The notes under the pieces were generated by a model. That model was not told where the DNA came from and did not search any database. It saw only the letters and a list, made by a program, of their open reading frames with translations. The translations under genes and the position numbers were made by a program. Below, piece by piece: positions 24,212 through 35,760 of a DNA stretch of 64,000 nucleotides (the first letter of the stretch is position 1; the number at the start of each line of letters is the position of its first letter). The stretch comes from Effrenium voratum (Eukaryota; Sar; Dinophyceae; Suessiales; Symbiodiniaceae): contig CAUJNA010003771.1 of NCBI GenBank assembly GCA_963377175.1, positions 2,635,587 to 2,699,586 of the forward strand, written 5' to 3'.

Positions 24212-24292
24212 GAACGCATCGAGCAGCAACACTGCGAGGACTTCTCCCTGTGGTCGGATGAGCTGCTGAGAAGCAGGGAGAAGGCTTGGAAG
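24212..24292 (+). CDS. candidate coiled-coil exon
   Basis: Twenty-seven codons follow GAATGCAG|G and end AAG|GTACAT, phase 0 at both ends. They read ERIEQQHCEDFSLWSDELLR then SREKAWK. Gln/Glu-rich helical character and phase agree with the exons at 18,006, 18,623 and 27,840. It has the only GT donor among these four. Confidence 0.5.
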
Positions 24293-24815
24293 GTACATGG
24301 CGCAGTTGATACGGGGCTCAATAAGCCGTTGTCAAGGGGTTGACTTGGACAATAGCACCATGATGGTTGTACTTCGATGTGGAGGATTTCGATTTGGTTA
24401 CCAAGCAGCGGCCCGTGTTTGCCCCACCAGTGTCAGAACCGTGTGAGGTTGCAATTTACACCAGTCAATGAGCATTGCAAGTCAATCTATTCACGGTTTG
24501 GTACATTTGCCGGCAAGTCCCTGTGCAGCACTTAGGACACCTTGGGTTTTGAATGTGTTGAATGAGGTTTTTCTTTTGAGTGCTCTCGGTTCAGATCTTT
24601 GCTGTGGATTGGTGGCTGGGGATGTGAATCCCAGCCCGTTGAGATGGGATTTGAGCCCACCCTCCAAACCACCAATCCAAAAAACCAACCTGGGTTTGTC
24701 TCAGAATAGACAGTCAACACGTTTGACTTCCCTTTAAACCTTGAAACAAGAAGCGCAAAAAGGGTCCCTCAACAACTAGACGACGAGTGGCCCGGAAGCA
24801 TAGAGGCAAGTTGAT
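24293..24815. other. no supported gene
   Basis: Intron-like sequence. GGTTTTCC-type fragments of small elements are present but too diverged to delimit. Confidence 0.4.
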
Positions 24816-25640
24816 GCAGGTGAGGTAACTCTCGCAAAGTTAGCATGAGGAGTTGGCAGGCAAAGCAATTCTCAAAAAGTTGGCATGAGAAGCTGGCAGG
24901 TTAAGTAACTCTCGAATAGTTGGCTGGCAAAGTTGGCGGGTGAAGTAATTCTCGCAAAGTTGACATGAGAAGTTGGCAGGCGAAGTAACTCAAGAGAAAA
25001 GTTGGCATGAGAAGTTGGCAGGTGAAATAACTCTCAAAGAGTTGGCATGAGAAGTTGGCAGGTGAAGTAACTCTCGAAAAGTTGGCGTGAGAAGCTGGCA
25101 GGTGAAGTAATTCTCGAAAAGTTGGCACGAGAAGATGGCGCGTGAAGTAACTCTCGAAAAGTTGGCGTGAGAAGCCGGCAGGTGAAGTAACTTTCGAAAA
25201 GTTAGCATGAGAAGTTGGCAGGCGAAGTAATTCTCGAAAAGTTGGCGCGAGAAGTTGGCAGGCGAAGTAACTCTCGAAAAGTTGGCAGGCGATGTTGGCA
25301 GGTGAAGTACCTCTCGAAAAGTTGGCATGAGAAGCTGGCAGGTGAAGTAATTTTTCGAAAAGTTGCCACGAGAGGTTGGCAGATAAAGTATTTCTCGAAA
25401 AGTTGGCATGAGAAGTTGGCAGGTAAAGTAATTCTCGAAAAGTTGGCATGAGAAGCTCGCAGGTGTAGTAACTCTCGAAAAGTTGGCATGATAAGCTCGC
25501 AGGTGAAGTAACTCCTCGAAAAGTTGGCACGAGAAGTTGGCAGGTGAAGTAACTCTCGAAAAGGTGGCATGAGAAGCTGGCAGGTGAAGTAATTCTCGAA
25601 GTTTCGGCATGAGAAACTGGCAGGTGAAGTAATTAACCCT
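24816..25640 (+). repeat. 40-bp satellite, first block
   Basis: About 20 copies of a 40-bp unit built on AGTTGGCATGAGAAGTTGGC followed by AGGTGAAGTAACTCTCGAAA. Copies differ by a few substitutions and rare indels. The same unit reappears at 26,880-27,065 after an unrelated insert. Confidence 0.9.
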
Positions 25641-25649
25641 CAAAAAGCT

Positions 25650-25925
25650 GGAGCGGCGGAGGCGCTCCGCGTGCTACATTTGCAATTTACAGTTGCGATT
25701 TTCCAGCCATTTGTATCTAAAAGTTGCGATTTTCCAGCCGGAGCTGCGGGAGCACGCTCCGCGTACTACGTCTGTACTTAAAAAGTGCGATTTTCCAGCC
25801 GGAGCTGCAGCAGCCTCCGCGTACTACGTCTGTACTTAAAAGTTGCGATTTTCCAGCCGGAGCTGCAGGAGCACGCTCCGCGTACTACGTTTGTACTTAA
25901 AAGCTGCGATTTTCAAGCCGGAGCT
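25650..25925 (+). repeat. 60-bp satellite (CTCCGCGTACTACG unit)
   Basis: Four to five copies of AGTTGCGATTTTCCAGCCGG followed by AGCTGC(A/G)GGAGCACGCTCCG and ACTACGTCTGTACTTAA. GGAGCACGCTCC is itself nearly palindromic. Confidence 0.85.
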
Positions 25926-26003
25926 GCCGCGGACCAGGGGGGAATCGAACCCGGGACCGCGGGATTGCGAAAGCAGGCGCGCGCACCACGAGACAACTTC
26001 CAA
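25926..26003 (-). repeat. degenerate tRNA-like sequence
   Basis: The minus strand contains GGGTTCGATTCCCCCC, a textbook B-box/T-arm, preceded by TCGTGGTGCGCGCGCCTGC, which resembles a D-arm. The acceptor ends do not pair and the T-stem is poor, so it is a tRNA-derived fossil. It sits at the head of the following array and may mark the start of a tRNA-related repeat unit. Confidence 0.45.
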
Positions 26004-26715
26004 AAGCCGTTTCGCGAGCAAGAAAATCGCACGGCGCCACAGCGAGAGCGCTTCGACACGCACGATCTCCGCAGAGGGTTCATCGGGCTCAAGACAAATT
26101 CGCACGGCGCCACAGCGAGAGCGCTTCGACACGCACGATCTCCGCAGAGGGTTCGCCGACAAATTCGCACGGCGCCACAGCGAGAGCGCTTCGACACGCA
26201 CGATCTCCGCAGAGGGTTCAGGTCAAGACAAATTCGCACGGCGCCACAGCGAGAGCGCTTCGACACGCAGGATCTCCGCAGAGGGTTCGCCAAGGTCAAG
26301 ACAAATTCGCACGGCGCCACAGCGAGAGCGCTTCGACACGCACGATCTCCGCAGAGGGTTCGCCGCAAGACTTCGCGCGGCGCCACAGCGAGAGCGCTTC
26401 GACACGCACGATCTCCGCAGAGGGTTCGCCGGCTCAAGACAAATTCGCACGGCGCCACAGCGAGAGCGCTTCGACACGCACGATCTCCGCAGAGGGTTCG
26501 CCAAGGTCAAGACAAATTCGCACGGCGCCACAGCGAGAGCGCTTCGACACGCACGATCTCCGCAGAGGGTTCGCCGCGCTCAAGACAAATTCGCACGGCG
26601 CCACAGCGAGAGCGCTTCGACACGCACGATCTCCGCAGAGGGTTCGCCGGGCTCAAGACAAATTCGCACGGGGCCACAGCGAGAGCGCTTCGACACGCAC
26701 GATCTCCGCAGAGGG
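26004..26715 (+). repeat. 65-74-bp satellite (about ten copies)
   Basis: Ten copies of a strongly conserved core (CACGGCGCCACAGCGAGAGC, GCTTCGACACGCACGATCTC, CGCAGAGGGTTCG) are joined by linkers of 5-15 bp. Core identity is very high and the changes lie in the linkers. Long open frames on both strands arise from the repeat. Confidence 0.9.
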
Positions 26716-26879
26716 GTGCGTTTCGTAAGCTCCCGTCGGGCCTACCCCCGCCATAAAAAGAAGAAGAATTAAGAGTCGAGAAGTGAAGGTAGAACAGAAA
26801 AGTTAGCTTGTGTTTTTAGGATAGTGAAGTAACACCCGACAAATTAGCTTGTGCTTTTAGTAGAATGAGATAACAGACA

Positions 26880-27065
26880 TGAGAAGTTGGCAGGTGAAGT
26901 AACTCTCAAAAAGTTGACATGAGAAGTAGGCAGGTGAAGTAACTCTCGACAAGTTGGCATGAGAAGTTGGCAGGTGAAGTAACTCTCGACAAGTTGGCAT
27001 GAGAAGTTGGCAGGTGAAGTAACTCTCGACAAGTTGGCATGAGAAGTTGGCAGGTGAAGTTGGCA
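26880..27065 (+). repeat. 40-bp satellite, second block
   Basis: Four to five copies of the same 40-bp unit as 24,816-25,640, here with the variant CTCGACAAGTTGGCATGAG. These copies are nearly identical to each other. Confidence 0.9.
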
Positions 27066-27680
27066 GCCGCTTTTAGAAGAAGAACCCTTCGCAATGCTTC
27101 CGGGAAAAAGATAGAACACCTAACTAACTTCCTTCAAACTTGAAACAAAAAGCGCAACAAGGGTACCCTCAACAAAAGATAGACCACCTAGCTAGTGGAG
27201 GCTGACTCATTCCGGCGAAACTCTCCTCGGCTCATTTGGTTTTGTTTTTCTTATTTTCTTTCGAGGGTTGTTTTCAAAGTTAATCCTCCCTCCAATCATG
27301 GAAGCTGACGATTGGAGGGTGTTGGAAAACGAATCCTTTCCCGCGCTTTGGCGCCGGATCATCCACTTCCATGATTGTATGATGAACGCCTCCCAGTTGC
27401 CCTCTGAGTTCCAACGTCCGGTTGTGCCGTATTCGTAGGCATCTTTTTTTGAGGGTCCTTGTTTGGGGATTGTTACAAAGGAAAACCCAAGGAACCCATT
27501 TTGTTTTGCGGGCTTCGCCAATTGAGACACAAAAGAGCTACGGCCAGTCATGTTTTGTGCGCCTCAATGACATTGGATTTGGGGGGGTAGCTTCCATTTC
27601 CTGGTTGCAATTGGTGAGTGTACCCAATGTCACTCCCTCTGCAGGAGACCATGTCAGTGAGTCCTGCCGTTCATGTTCAT

Positions 27681-27803
27681 ACTGTGGATGGACGAAATCC
27701 TGCACCACCTAAGAAGCCCTCGAAGGATGATTCCCTTACCAACGAACAAAGGCTTGGTTTCAAAGTGGTGCGAAATGGATTTCGCAACCATCCACAATGG
27801 CGG
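27681..27803 (+). repeat. small inverted-repeat element, family 4 (best copy)
   Basis: ACTGTGGATGGACGAAATCC and GCACCACC at the left face GTGGTGCGAAATGGATTTCG and CAACCATCCACA at the right, an inverted repeat of roughly 30 bp. The interior has no coding capacity. Confidence 0.65.
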
Positions 27804-27839
27804 TTTCCTGCAAGCATTTGGGCTGACCAAAAACGTCAG

Positions 27840-27902
27840 GCTGCTGAGGAGCTGGGTTTGTTGCGGGAGGACATGCAGCGGCAAGATCAGCTTTGGCACC
27901 AG
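27840..27902 (+). CDS. candidate coiled-coil exon
   Basis: Twenty-one codons follow AACGTCAG|G and end CAG|GCGCGC, phase 0 at both ends. They read AAEELGLLREDMQRQDQLWH then Q. This is again a Gln/Glu/Leu-rich amphipathic helix, consistent with one coiled-coil protein spread over several exons. Confidence 0.5.
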
Positions 27903-27948
27903 GCGCGCGTGAAAGAAGCGCGGTTTTCGGGGGTTGCGGGAGGCCAAA

Positions 27949-28086
27949 GTGGGTGTGTCGTTTTTTAGGGGGGACCACGGACCGCCCCCCCCCCCCCCCC
28001 CCGCAAAAAACAAGGTTTTCCTTTTGCTTTCCCTTTAAACTCAAAAAAAAACAGAGACCAGATCCCCCCTAAAAATGACACCCCCG
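27949..28086 (+). repeat. small inverted-repeat element, family 2, with poly-C
   Basis: GTGGGTGTGTCGTTTTTT at the left and AAAAATGACACCCCC at the right. An uninterrupted run of about 18 C lies inside at 27,985-28,003. Confidence 0.6.
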
Positions 28087-28855
28087 AAGTGGCTTCCTTT
28101 AAAATTGCTGTTTGCTTCCCCTTTCAACATGGCTTCCTAGGTTTTCTCAAAATCAGCGAGGGTCGAAGCGACCGGTTGGTCGACTTCTGATTCTTGGAGG
28201 ACGAGGAGCGCACTGCTAGGGGTTTTCGCTCATTTTGAATGGATGGCTTCCTTTTAAACCACATACAACACCGGGTTCCCCTGAGCCTATGGTGAAGTTG
28301 GGGCTGACGTGGCGGACGCTGGGGGGACACTAATTATGCCATGATGACGGGAACCTTTCCCAAAGCTTGCGCTGCCTGTAAATTGGACCCTCTGAGATGG
28401 TTTGGGGTCCTTCGAAAATCGTCCAACACCCGATTAGGCTACAACTTGGAATGGGGAACACATCAAAAACGTTGCCCGGATGTAACTCCTCATCCGTGCA
28501 ACTGCCCACCAAAGACCAAAGGGTCCCAATTGTAAAGAAACAAGCTTGATCGTGTTTTTGGCATTTTGCAAAGGAAGTCGGGGGACATTGGCAAGTTCCG
28601 CCAAAATTTGGGTTTGTGCTCCCTTTCAGCCAATCAAAACTAGGGGCACCCTAAACACATCCAATTGGCCCAGGAGTGGACGAGGATGCAGCAAGATGCC
28701 AGCCGTCAAGGTATTGATGTGGCAGATCCGCCAGGCTCGCCAGTCGTTCCTTTTTGGCTTCTGTTTAAACCAATCCCAAAAAATGAGTAGCCTCAAAATG
28801 AAACATACGCCACACACGCACGCGCCGCGAACACGCACGCGCGCGTTCGCGCGCC
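28087..28855. other. no supported gene
   Basis: Two fragments of small elements (GGTTTCC...AAACC motifs) and no splice-consistent exon. Confidence 0.4.
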
Positions 28856-28858
28856 TGC

Positions 28859-28894
<36 letters not shown>

Positions 28895-30133
28895 GCAGCC
28901 AAACACACACACACACACCCCACAACACACCACACCACACAGCCCAACACCACACCACGCCACACGACACGGCGCGACACGACGCAGCACAACACACCAC
29001 AACACAACACAACGCGATACAACGCGATACAGCAAACACAACACAACACAACACAACACAACACACCACGCAGCACACAACACGCAACACACAGCACACA
29101 ACACACAGCATACAACACTCACACAATACAACGCAACACAACACGATACAACACAACACATCACAAAACAACACAACACGATACAACGCGATACAACAAA
29201 CACAACACAACACAGCACAACACAACGCACAGGACGCAACACACAACTCACAACGCAGCACAACACAACACAATACAACACGATACCACACACACACACA
29301 ACACAACGCAACGCAACGCAACGCAAGGCAACACAACGCAACGCAACGCAACGCAACGTAGCTCCACGTACACACACACAACACAACACGCACACAAACA
29401 CATAACACACACACACACAACACACACACACACACACGCTCACCACATAACACACAACACAACACACACACACACAACACACAACACACAACACCACAAC
29501 ACCACAACACCACAACACCACAACAACACAACAACACAACAACACAACAACACGACAACACAACAACACAACAGCACGCAACACGCAACACACAACACGC
29601 AACACACAGCACACCACAGCACACAACACACAGCACACCACAACACAAAACACACGAGACACCAACACAACGAACAACACACAACACACAACACACAACA
29701 CACACACAACACACAACACACAACACACAACACACAACACGTCACACACAACACACAACACACAACACACACACACAACACACAACACACAACACACAGC
29801 ACACAGCACACAACACACAACACACAACACACAACACACAACACACAACACACAACACACAGCACACAGCACACAACACACAACACACTACACACAACAC
29901 ACAACACACAACACACAACACACAACACACACACAACACACAACACACAACACACAGCACACAGCACACAACACACAACACACAACACACAACACACAAC
30001 ACACAACACACAGCACACAGCACACAACACACAACACACAACACACAACACACACCACACAACACACGACGGAACGCACCGCAACGCAACGCCACGCCAC
30101 GCAACGCAACACACAACACACACACACACACGT
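28856..30133 (+). repeat. extreme A/C-strand low-complexity block
   Basis: The plus strand is almost wholly A and C for nearly 1.3 kb. It begins with a CCAG run (28,860-28,895), passes through irregular CAACACAA variants and becomes a CACACAA heptamer array from about 29,700 to 30,055. A seven-base period keeps minus-strand frames open and yields Cys/Val/Leu-only translations, which are not genes. Confidence 0.9.
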
Positions 30134-30999
30134 TTGGGGCACTTTCGAGTCCTTTTGGAAGACTTTCCTTCAGCAGGAAGGGGGCTTGTGCGAGGGCAGC
30201 AGCGATTGAAAGGACCCCTAGCTTCAAGACATGCTGTAGTCATGGTAAGTAAAGGTTAGTGTGGGACAGTCCGCTTGTAATAATTGGGGGCGATTCTGAG
30301 GTTTTGGTGAATATTTGAGGTTGGTTGTAAAGGGAAAGTCATGTTTTGGGCTTTCCGTTTGGAGACCACGCTGGGACACGGGAGGAACCCCTCCCATTTT
30401 TGAAGCTCGGGAACATCCGAAAATATGTCCAGAATGCTCCAGGCAAATTTCCAAATTTACTGATTCTCACGAGAAGCAATAACTTTTTGAGTGGACTGGC
30501 CAAGACTCAACAACTTGTTGCTCACCGCTTTTCAATCAAAACAAAACAGGTCTCAAAGTGCACCCTTGGGTTCAGCCGATTCCCACCAAAAGAATGGTTG
30601 ACCCAATTTGGACGATGACACTGGCGGTTATGTGTTACCCCCCTTGTTTTAGTGGTGGTTTGACCCTCAAGGGTGCACTTGTTGTATTCATTTTTCCCGA
30701 GAGAAGGGTCACTTCACGTGGCTGGACAGCACGTCCAGGCGTCGGTTCGTGTCCGGCAGGCTTCCTGCAGCTCGAGGCCGGAGTGGTCTCGTGTGACTGA
30801 AGCCGAGGTGAAGGGCAAAACACGGGGTGAAAGTAGATGGGCGCAAAAAAAAACCCTTCTTTGGGGCAGTAGGAAACCAAAGAAAAAGGGGGGAGGAAAA
30901 GCATCGTGAAATCTGGTTTCAAGCTGTATCAGGAGCCCATCCCTCCCTTCCAACTGGTGCAAAGTTGGGAGATGATCGTTTCTCCTTGGACCGCTTCAG

Positions 31000-31160
31000 G
31001 AGGCCCAAGAGCCGCGGGACGATCCGGAGAAGCCAGGCGCAGCTCCAAGCAGTTTTTTTTGAGCCGGGTTGAGCCTTGCACCAGGCCCAAACGGCTGGAC
31101 GGAGTCTTTGGAAGGCACGGCGCTCGGAAGGCCATTCCGCGAGCTCGGGTGCATCCGGCG
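31000..31160 (+). CDS. candidate exon pair, weak
   Basis: CTTCAG|G opens a block reading EAQEPRDDPEKP that ends at CCAG|GCGCAG (31,036, phase 1). A second block opens after CACCAG| at 31,085 and reads PNGWTESLEGTALGRPFREL. The phases match if the two are joined. GC-rich codon third positions support coding, but minus-strand frames over the same bases are also open. Confidence 0.3.
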
Positions 31161-33974
31161 GCAAGCCGCGGGGTGTTTGGCGGCTGGCGGCTCGCTCTTC
31201 TCGAGGCCGCGCAACCTTAGCGACGATCCCTGAGGCCGGCGGATGTGTGGAATTTCATGGTGGAACCCCAAATGAGCCGAAAGCCCGTGTAAGCGACGGG
31301 TAGGAAGGGACACTCCCAGCCCTAAATAAGTCCGCCTTGCTAGCTCTTCACATGGTTTTGGGTTCGCCATTTTTGTTGTACCAGGTTTTTGATTGTGACT
31401 CAAATGGGCGTGCTCGAGTGAGACTTGAAGCAGTCTTGCACATCGGAGGCAGAGAGTGAAGAGGCTGGCAAGCTGAGAGATGGGGATACTCTGCAGGTTA
31501 ACATGGAACTCCCCAAAACCAGGCATTTTACAGGAGCGGAATCGGACCCCCTCTGCGAGTTTCATGCTAACCTGCAGGTATGCATGCGCAAGTGCATAGG
31601 TTGCAGCGGGCTCGAAGTTGTAGGTAGAGGCTCCAAGTCCTTTGCAGGTCAACATGGAATTCCAAAAGCCGCGTTTTGGGTGCTCCCCACTATCCTTTGG
31701 GCAAAAGGGAGCCCATGTAACAATCCCTCATGGCTGGGTGCGAGTAGTATACGCCAGCAAGCGGCGCCACAACCATGCTCCATTTTCCACGAGGCCCGAC
31801 TCAAGGTGGCACGGCCTCAACTGGACCAAAACGTCCGCGCAAAGCGCCAGCCGAAGAACCCCCAAGCTGGGACCAATCCAATCCCAATGGGGTGCGATCT
31901 CCATCTTCCCGCGGAGGTGCAAGCTCAGACCCCCGGCGGCAAGGCCTGGGCCAGCCGGTTATCAGAGAAAAAAGACGTTGGGGGTGGGTCTTTTTTCTTT
32001 AAGGTTGGGCCCTCCAAAGTTGTGGTTTCCCGTTTGGCCTCCCTTGAAAAGCCATTTCCCGAGACGGGTACCAACTTAAAATTCAGGGCAACCCCGTTGG
32101 TCTGGGGATTTGAGGCCCTCGAAGCCAACTCAGTTCCAGGGTCGTACTCAGGTTCTACCCTGAGAAAACATCAGGGCGTACCACGAACTTCGAACTTGGG
32201 TCAGGTTTCGCTGACTCGGGGGTTGAACCCTGCGGAATGGGAAGGAGACCTCGTCATGCCAAGTTTCTTGCCGCTGAAGCCGCTTGACTTTTCTCTTTTT
32301 CGGGAAGCCCCCTTTTGGGTGGTTGGTGTTGAAGGGCAAAGCAAAAAGAGAACAAGGGTTTCTTTGCGGTTGCCTGACAATTCCACGTTGTTTGTGGTTG
32401 GCGTCTTTCGTTACAGTTCCGGGTGTCCAAAGGCCTATCCCAGCAAAGTGAGAAGTCGAGGGCTGCTTGAAGGGCTACTATGAACATTCACGTGGTCACC
32501 CCGCCCCAAACGTTTGGCCACCCACCAGAAGGGAGATTTGAATTTGCCCAGTTGCCTTTTGGGTTAGCTGCCGTCAGTTTTCAGTGATTGCGCAAACCTC
32601 ACACTCGATCTTCCGGCCCTTTTTCGGGCTCGGGCCCGGTTTCCACAACAGACTCACTGAGTAGCTTAGCTCACCCAAACCGCGGCTCAGCGGTCCACCG
32701 GGCCGCTCTTTTGCCCAGTCGGCGGCGCGAAGTCCGGAACAGCCCAAGGCGCAAGGCCGATGGGATGGTTTGGGATCCCGACAAAGCGCGCAGATTGGAA
32801 GGCGTGATGTGGACAAAGCTGTTTGAGTTAAGGTGGACGCAGGCGAGTGTGGAACCGAACCGCAAGAGCGGCAAAGATCCTAACCCACATGCGGCGTTTG
32901 CCAGAGATTGCCATGGGGACGGCACACATCGGCACACCAATATGCCGAGAACTGTTTGCAAAGCTCCTGCCGAAAACCGCACTCAATGGGTCTTAGATTT
33001 GCAGCCAACGCCTGGTCTTGATCGAGGCGCAGACTTAGAGGTAAGACCGCACAAAATCCCTCAACCACTTGAGAGCAACCAGCAGTAGCAATCGCAATGC
33101 AGCGCAACAGGTGTCACCAGTTTCACAATTTGACCTCAGGATCCCGTGGTTTGCCAAGAACTGGCTGAGCAGTTTGTGTGTGCAGTGCCTCGGCGGAATG
33201 CCCAGTGATGCTGGGATCCCGCCAAATTCTGGTTTGGGTTGGGAACGGGGCAGCCATCCTGTCGGATTTCTACTAGACAGTTGGAAAGCGGCGGTTGTTT
33301 GCCTCCAGCTACGTCTTGCTTTTGCGCAGCTTGTGTAGGTAAGGACTTGTTTGACGTCGGCAGGATTTGGGCCCCGTGCCTTGAAAATCTGGACCCCGAG
33401 GTATGAAGGTGCACCAGCAAGAGGAGCGCCCAGCTGTGTGTCAAAACTGAGAACACTTTCATGGCTTGAAAAAGAGTCATGAAACCAGGGCCTTTGCCTC
33501 GAATCTCCATACGTGGTTCAAGTCTCTACCGTTCTTGATGGGGAATATACCGTGTAAATCATGTACAGCAATGGGTCCCCAAAGTACAATTCACGGCCCA
33601 AGTGGCCCTGCTACAAATTCCAATAGTGGTTCTCAGTAGGGAATGACCTTCCGGGTTTTGGGAAAGAACCTAAGTAGAGATTCCCTTAAAGGAAACCATC
33701 TCGCGGATGTTTTCATTCTCGGGATTTGCTCATTCCCTTATCGAAGCAGCAAGATTTGGGTCAAAAACAGGGTATCCCCCCAAAATCACAAGTTCCCTTT
33801 TAAGACCCAAACAGGGGCTGACCCCCCTCCATTTGACCCCCCCTTTCCCTTCTATCAGGGGCTGACCCCCGCATTGTTCGGCAGTTCCATCGCCGACTTC
33901 CAGAAGCGGCTCTTCTCCCAGCTCCGTGCCCGAGGACGCCTCCCCTCGGCCGCCACGTCTCACGAAAGCCGGGA
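31161..33974. other. no supported gene
   Basis: A frame of about 350 codons at 31,425-32,483 is broken up by copies of a CAGGT(C/T)AACATGGAA repeat (31,497 and 31,645) and by a family 2-like element near 31,977. I regard it as fortuitous. A GC-rich patch at 33,890-33,965 is open on both strands (plus SIADFQKRLFSQLRARGR) and may be an exon. Confidence 0.35.
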
Positions 33975-34057
33975 TAGGCATCAAAAAAACACTTATTAGG
34001 CATCAAACAAAACTTATTAGGCAGCAAGAAAAAACTTATGCTCATTCCTATGGGGGG

Positions 34058-34369
34058 GAGGAAGGAAGGAAGGAAGGAAGGAAGGAAGGAAGGAAGGAAG
34101 GAAGGAAGGAAGGAAGGAAGGAAGGAAGGAAGGAAGGAAGGAAGGAAGGAAGGAAGGAAGGAAGGAAGGAAGGAAGGAAGGAAGGAAGGAAGGAAGGAAG
34201 GAAGGAAGGAAGGAAGGAAGGAAGGAAGGAGGTAGGAAGGAAGGAAGGAAGGAAGGAAGGAAGGAAGGAAGGAAGGAAGGAAGGAAGGAAGGAAGGAAGG
34301 AAGGAAGGAAGGAAGGAAGGAAGGAAGGAAGGAAGCAAGGAAGGAAGGAAGGAAGGAAGGAAGGAAGGA
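34058..34369 (+). repeat. GGAA tetranucleotide array (polypurine)
   Basis: About 78 copies of GGAA with two interruptions (GGAGGTAGG near 34,228 and GGAAGCAAGG near 34,334). One strand is pure purine apart from those sites, so triplex (H-DNA) formation is chemically plausible. Confidence 0.95.
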
Positions 34370-34813
34370 CCCTCCCCAACCACCCAGCTGATTTGTAGAA
34401 GGCTGACAGTGATTAACGCACCCTTTGCTGAATCATCACTTCTTCGAACATCACGGGGGGGGCTGCCGCCCCCCGCCCGGCCCGGCCCGGCCCTGGCCCC
34501 GGCCCCGGCCCGGCCAAACATAGCCCAAAGCGAAGCGACCGGCTCTGACCAATTTTTGGTGTCCCATGCTTGCGATGCTTGGCAACTGAAAAAAAAGGTG
34601 GCCCCAGAAGGTGATCAGCTTTTGTTTTTCTGGGCCCAACCCCCCTGCTGATTTGTAGAATGCTTACAGAGCTTAGCGCACCCCTGTTGAATCATCACTT
34701 CCTCAAACATCATGGGGGGGCTGCCGCCCCGCTCAACCCGCCCGCTGATTTAATGCTGCGCCTGAGTCAAACTCTGCACCCACTGTCAACCTTCTACAAA
34801 TCAGCGGGGTGAG

Positions 34814-34968
34814 GAAGGTCAGGTACAGATTTCGCAGCAGGCGCAGCACTTTAGCAAGGTCAGGTACGGATTCGCGGCAGGTGCAATACTTTCCCAAGGT
34901 GCGGTCCAGATTTCGCGGCAGGCGCGGCACTTTCGCAAGAGGTACCAATTTCGCGGCAGGCGCAGCTT
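34814..34968 (-). repeat. left arm of a 155-bp inverted repeat
   Basis: Four units of an approximately 40-bp satellite (GATTTCGCGGCAGGCGC...CTTTCGCAAGG) in inverse order to the right arm at 35,261-35,413. Alignment by eye shows roughly one mismatch per 15-20 bp and few indels. Confidence 0.75.
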
Positions 34969-35260
34969 ATTAACACCCTTTGCTGAATCATCACTTCTTC
35001 AATCATCACCCTTTGTTAAATCATCACTTCTTCGAGCATCATGGGGGGGCCTGCCGCCCCCCCCAACCCCCCCGCTGATTTTCAGAATGTTTGCAGAGAT
35101 TACCGCACCCTTTGCTGAATCATCACTTCTTCGATCATCACCACCCTTTGTTGAATCATCACTTTTTTCAAACGTGATGGGGGGGGCTGCCGCCCCCCAC
35201 AACCCCCCCGCTGATTTAATGCTGCGCCTGCGTCAAACTCTGCACCGTACCTTGCGAAAG

Positions 35261-35413
35261 AGCTGCGCTGCCGCGAAATTGGCACCTCTTGCGAAAGTGC
35301 CGCGCCTGCCACGAAATCTGGACCGCACCTTGCGAAAGTATTGCACCTGCCGCGAATCTGTCCCTGACCTTGCTAAAGTGCTGCGCCTGCTGCGAAATCT
35401 ATACCTGACCTTC
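35261..35413 (+). repeat. right arm of the inverted repeat
   Basis: Reverse complement of 34,814-34,968. The same unit then continues in tandem to about 35,625, giving ten or so copies in this orientation. Confidence 0.75.
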
Positions 35414-35760
35414 CGAAAGTATTGTGCCTGCCACGAAATCTGGACCGCACCTTGTGAAAGTGCTGCGCCTGCTGCGAAATCTGTAGCGCACCTTGCGAAA
35501 GCGCTGCGCCTGCCGCGAAATCTGTACCTGACCTGCGAAAGCATTGCGCCTACCTTGCGAAAGTGCCGCACGTGCCACGAAATCTGAACCCGACCTTGCG
35601 AAAGTGCTTCGCCTGCCACGAAATGAATAAGTTTTTTTTGATCCCTAGAAAGTTTGTTTTTGATCCTCTGATTTTTCATTTTTAATAGTAAATCAATGAG
35701 AACAAGTTTTTTTGATGCCTAAAAAGTTTTTATTTGATCCCTCACCCACAAAAGCCACCG

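Larger units (their letters stand above)
33975..35760. repeat. 1.8-kb block bounded by inverted GGCATCAAAAAAA / TTTTTTTGATGCC flanks
   Basis: The left flank has two GGCATCAAA...CTTATTAGG repeats. The right flank carries TTTTTTTGATGCCTAAAAAG and TTTTGATCCCTAG, their inverse. Between lie a GGAA tract, several cassettes containing GCTGATTTGTAGAA, ATCATCACTTCTTC and GGGGGGCTGCCGCCCC, and two inverted arms of a 40-bp satellite. Confidence 0.65.

Noticed and set aside
25926..26003. Functional tRNA gene
   Set aside because: The B box is good but the acceptor stem does not pair and the T-stem is weak, so it is called a fossil.
25785..26772. Frames of over 300 codons on plus and about 180 on minus
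   Set aside because: Ten near-identical satellite units open on both strands; no start context and no domain.
29440..30243. Minus-strand frames of 160-370 codons rich in Cys, Val and Leu
   Set aside because: They are translations of the CACACAA-type repeat, whose period keeps the frame open. No normal codon or residue use.
31425..32483. 350-codon plus-strand gene
   Set aside because: It crosses copies of dispersed repeats and a small element, and codon pattern is inconsistent along its length.
34017..34651. Long Gly/Arg/Lys/Glu and Pro/Ser/Phe/Leu frames
   Set aside because: Direct products of the GGAA array.
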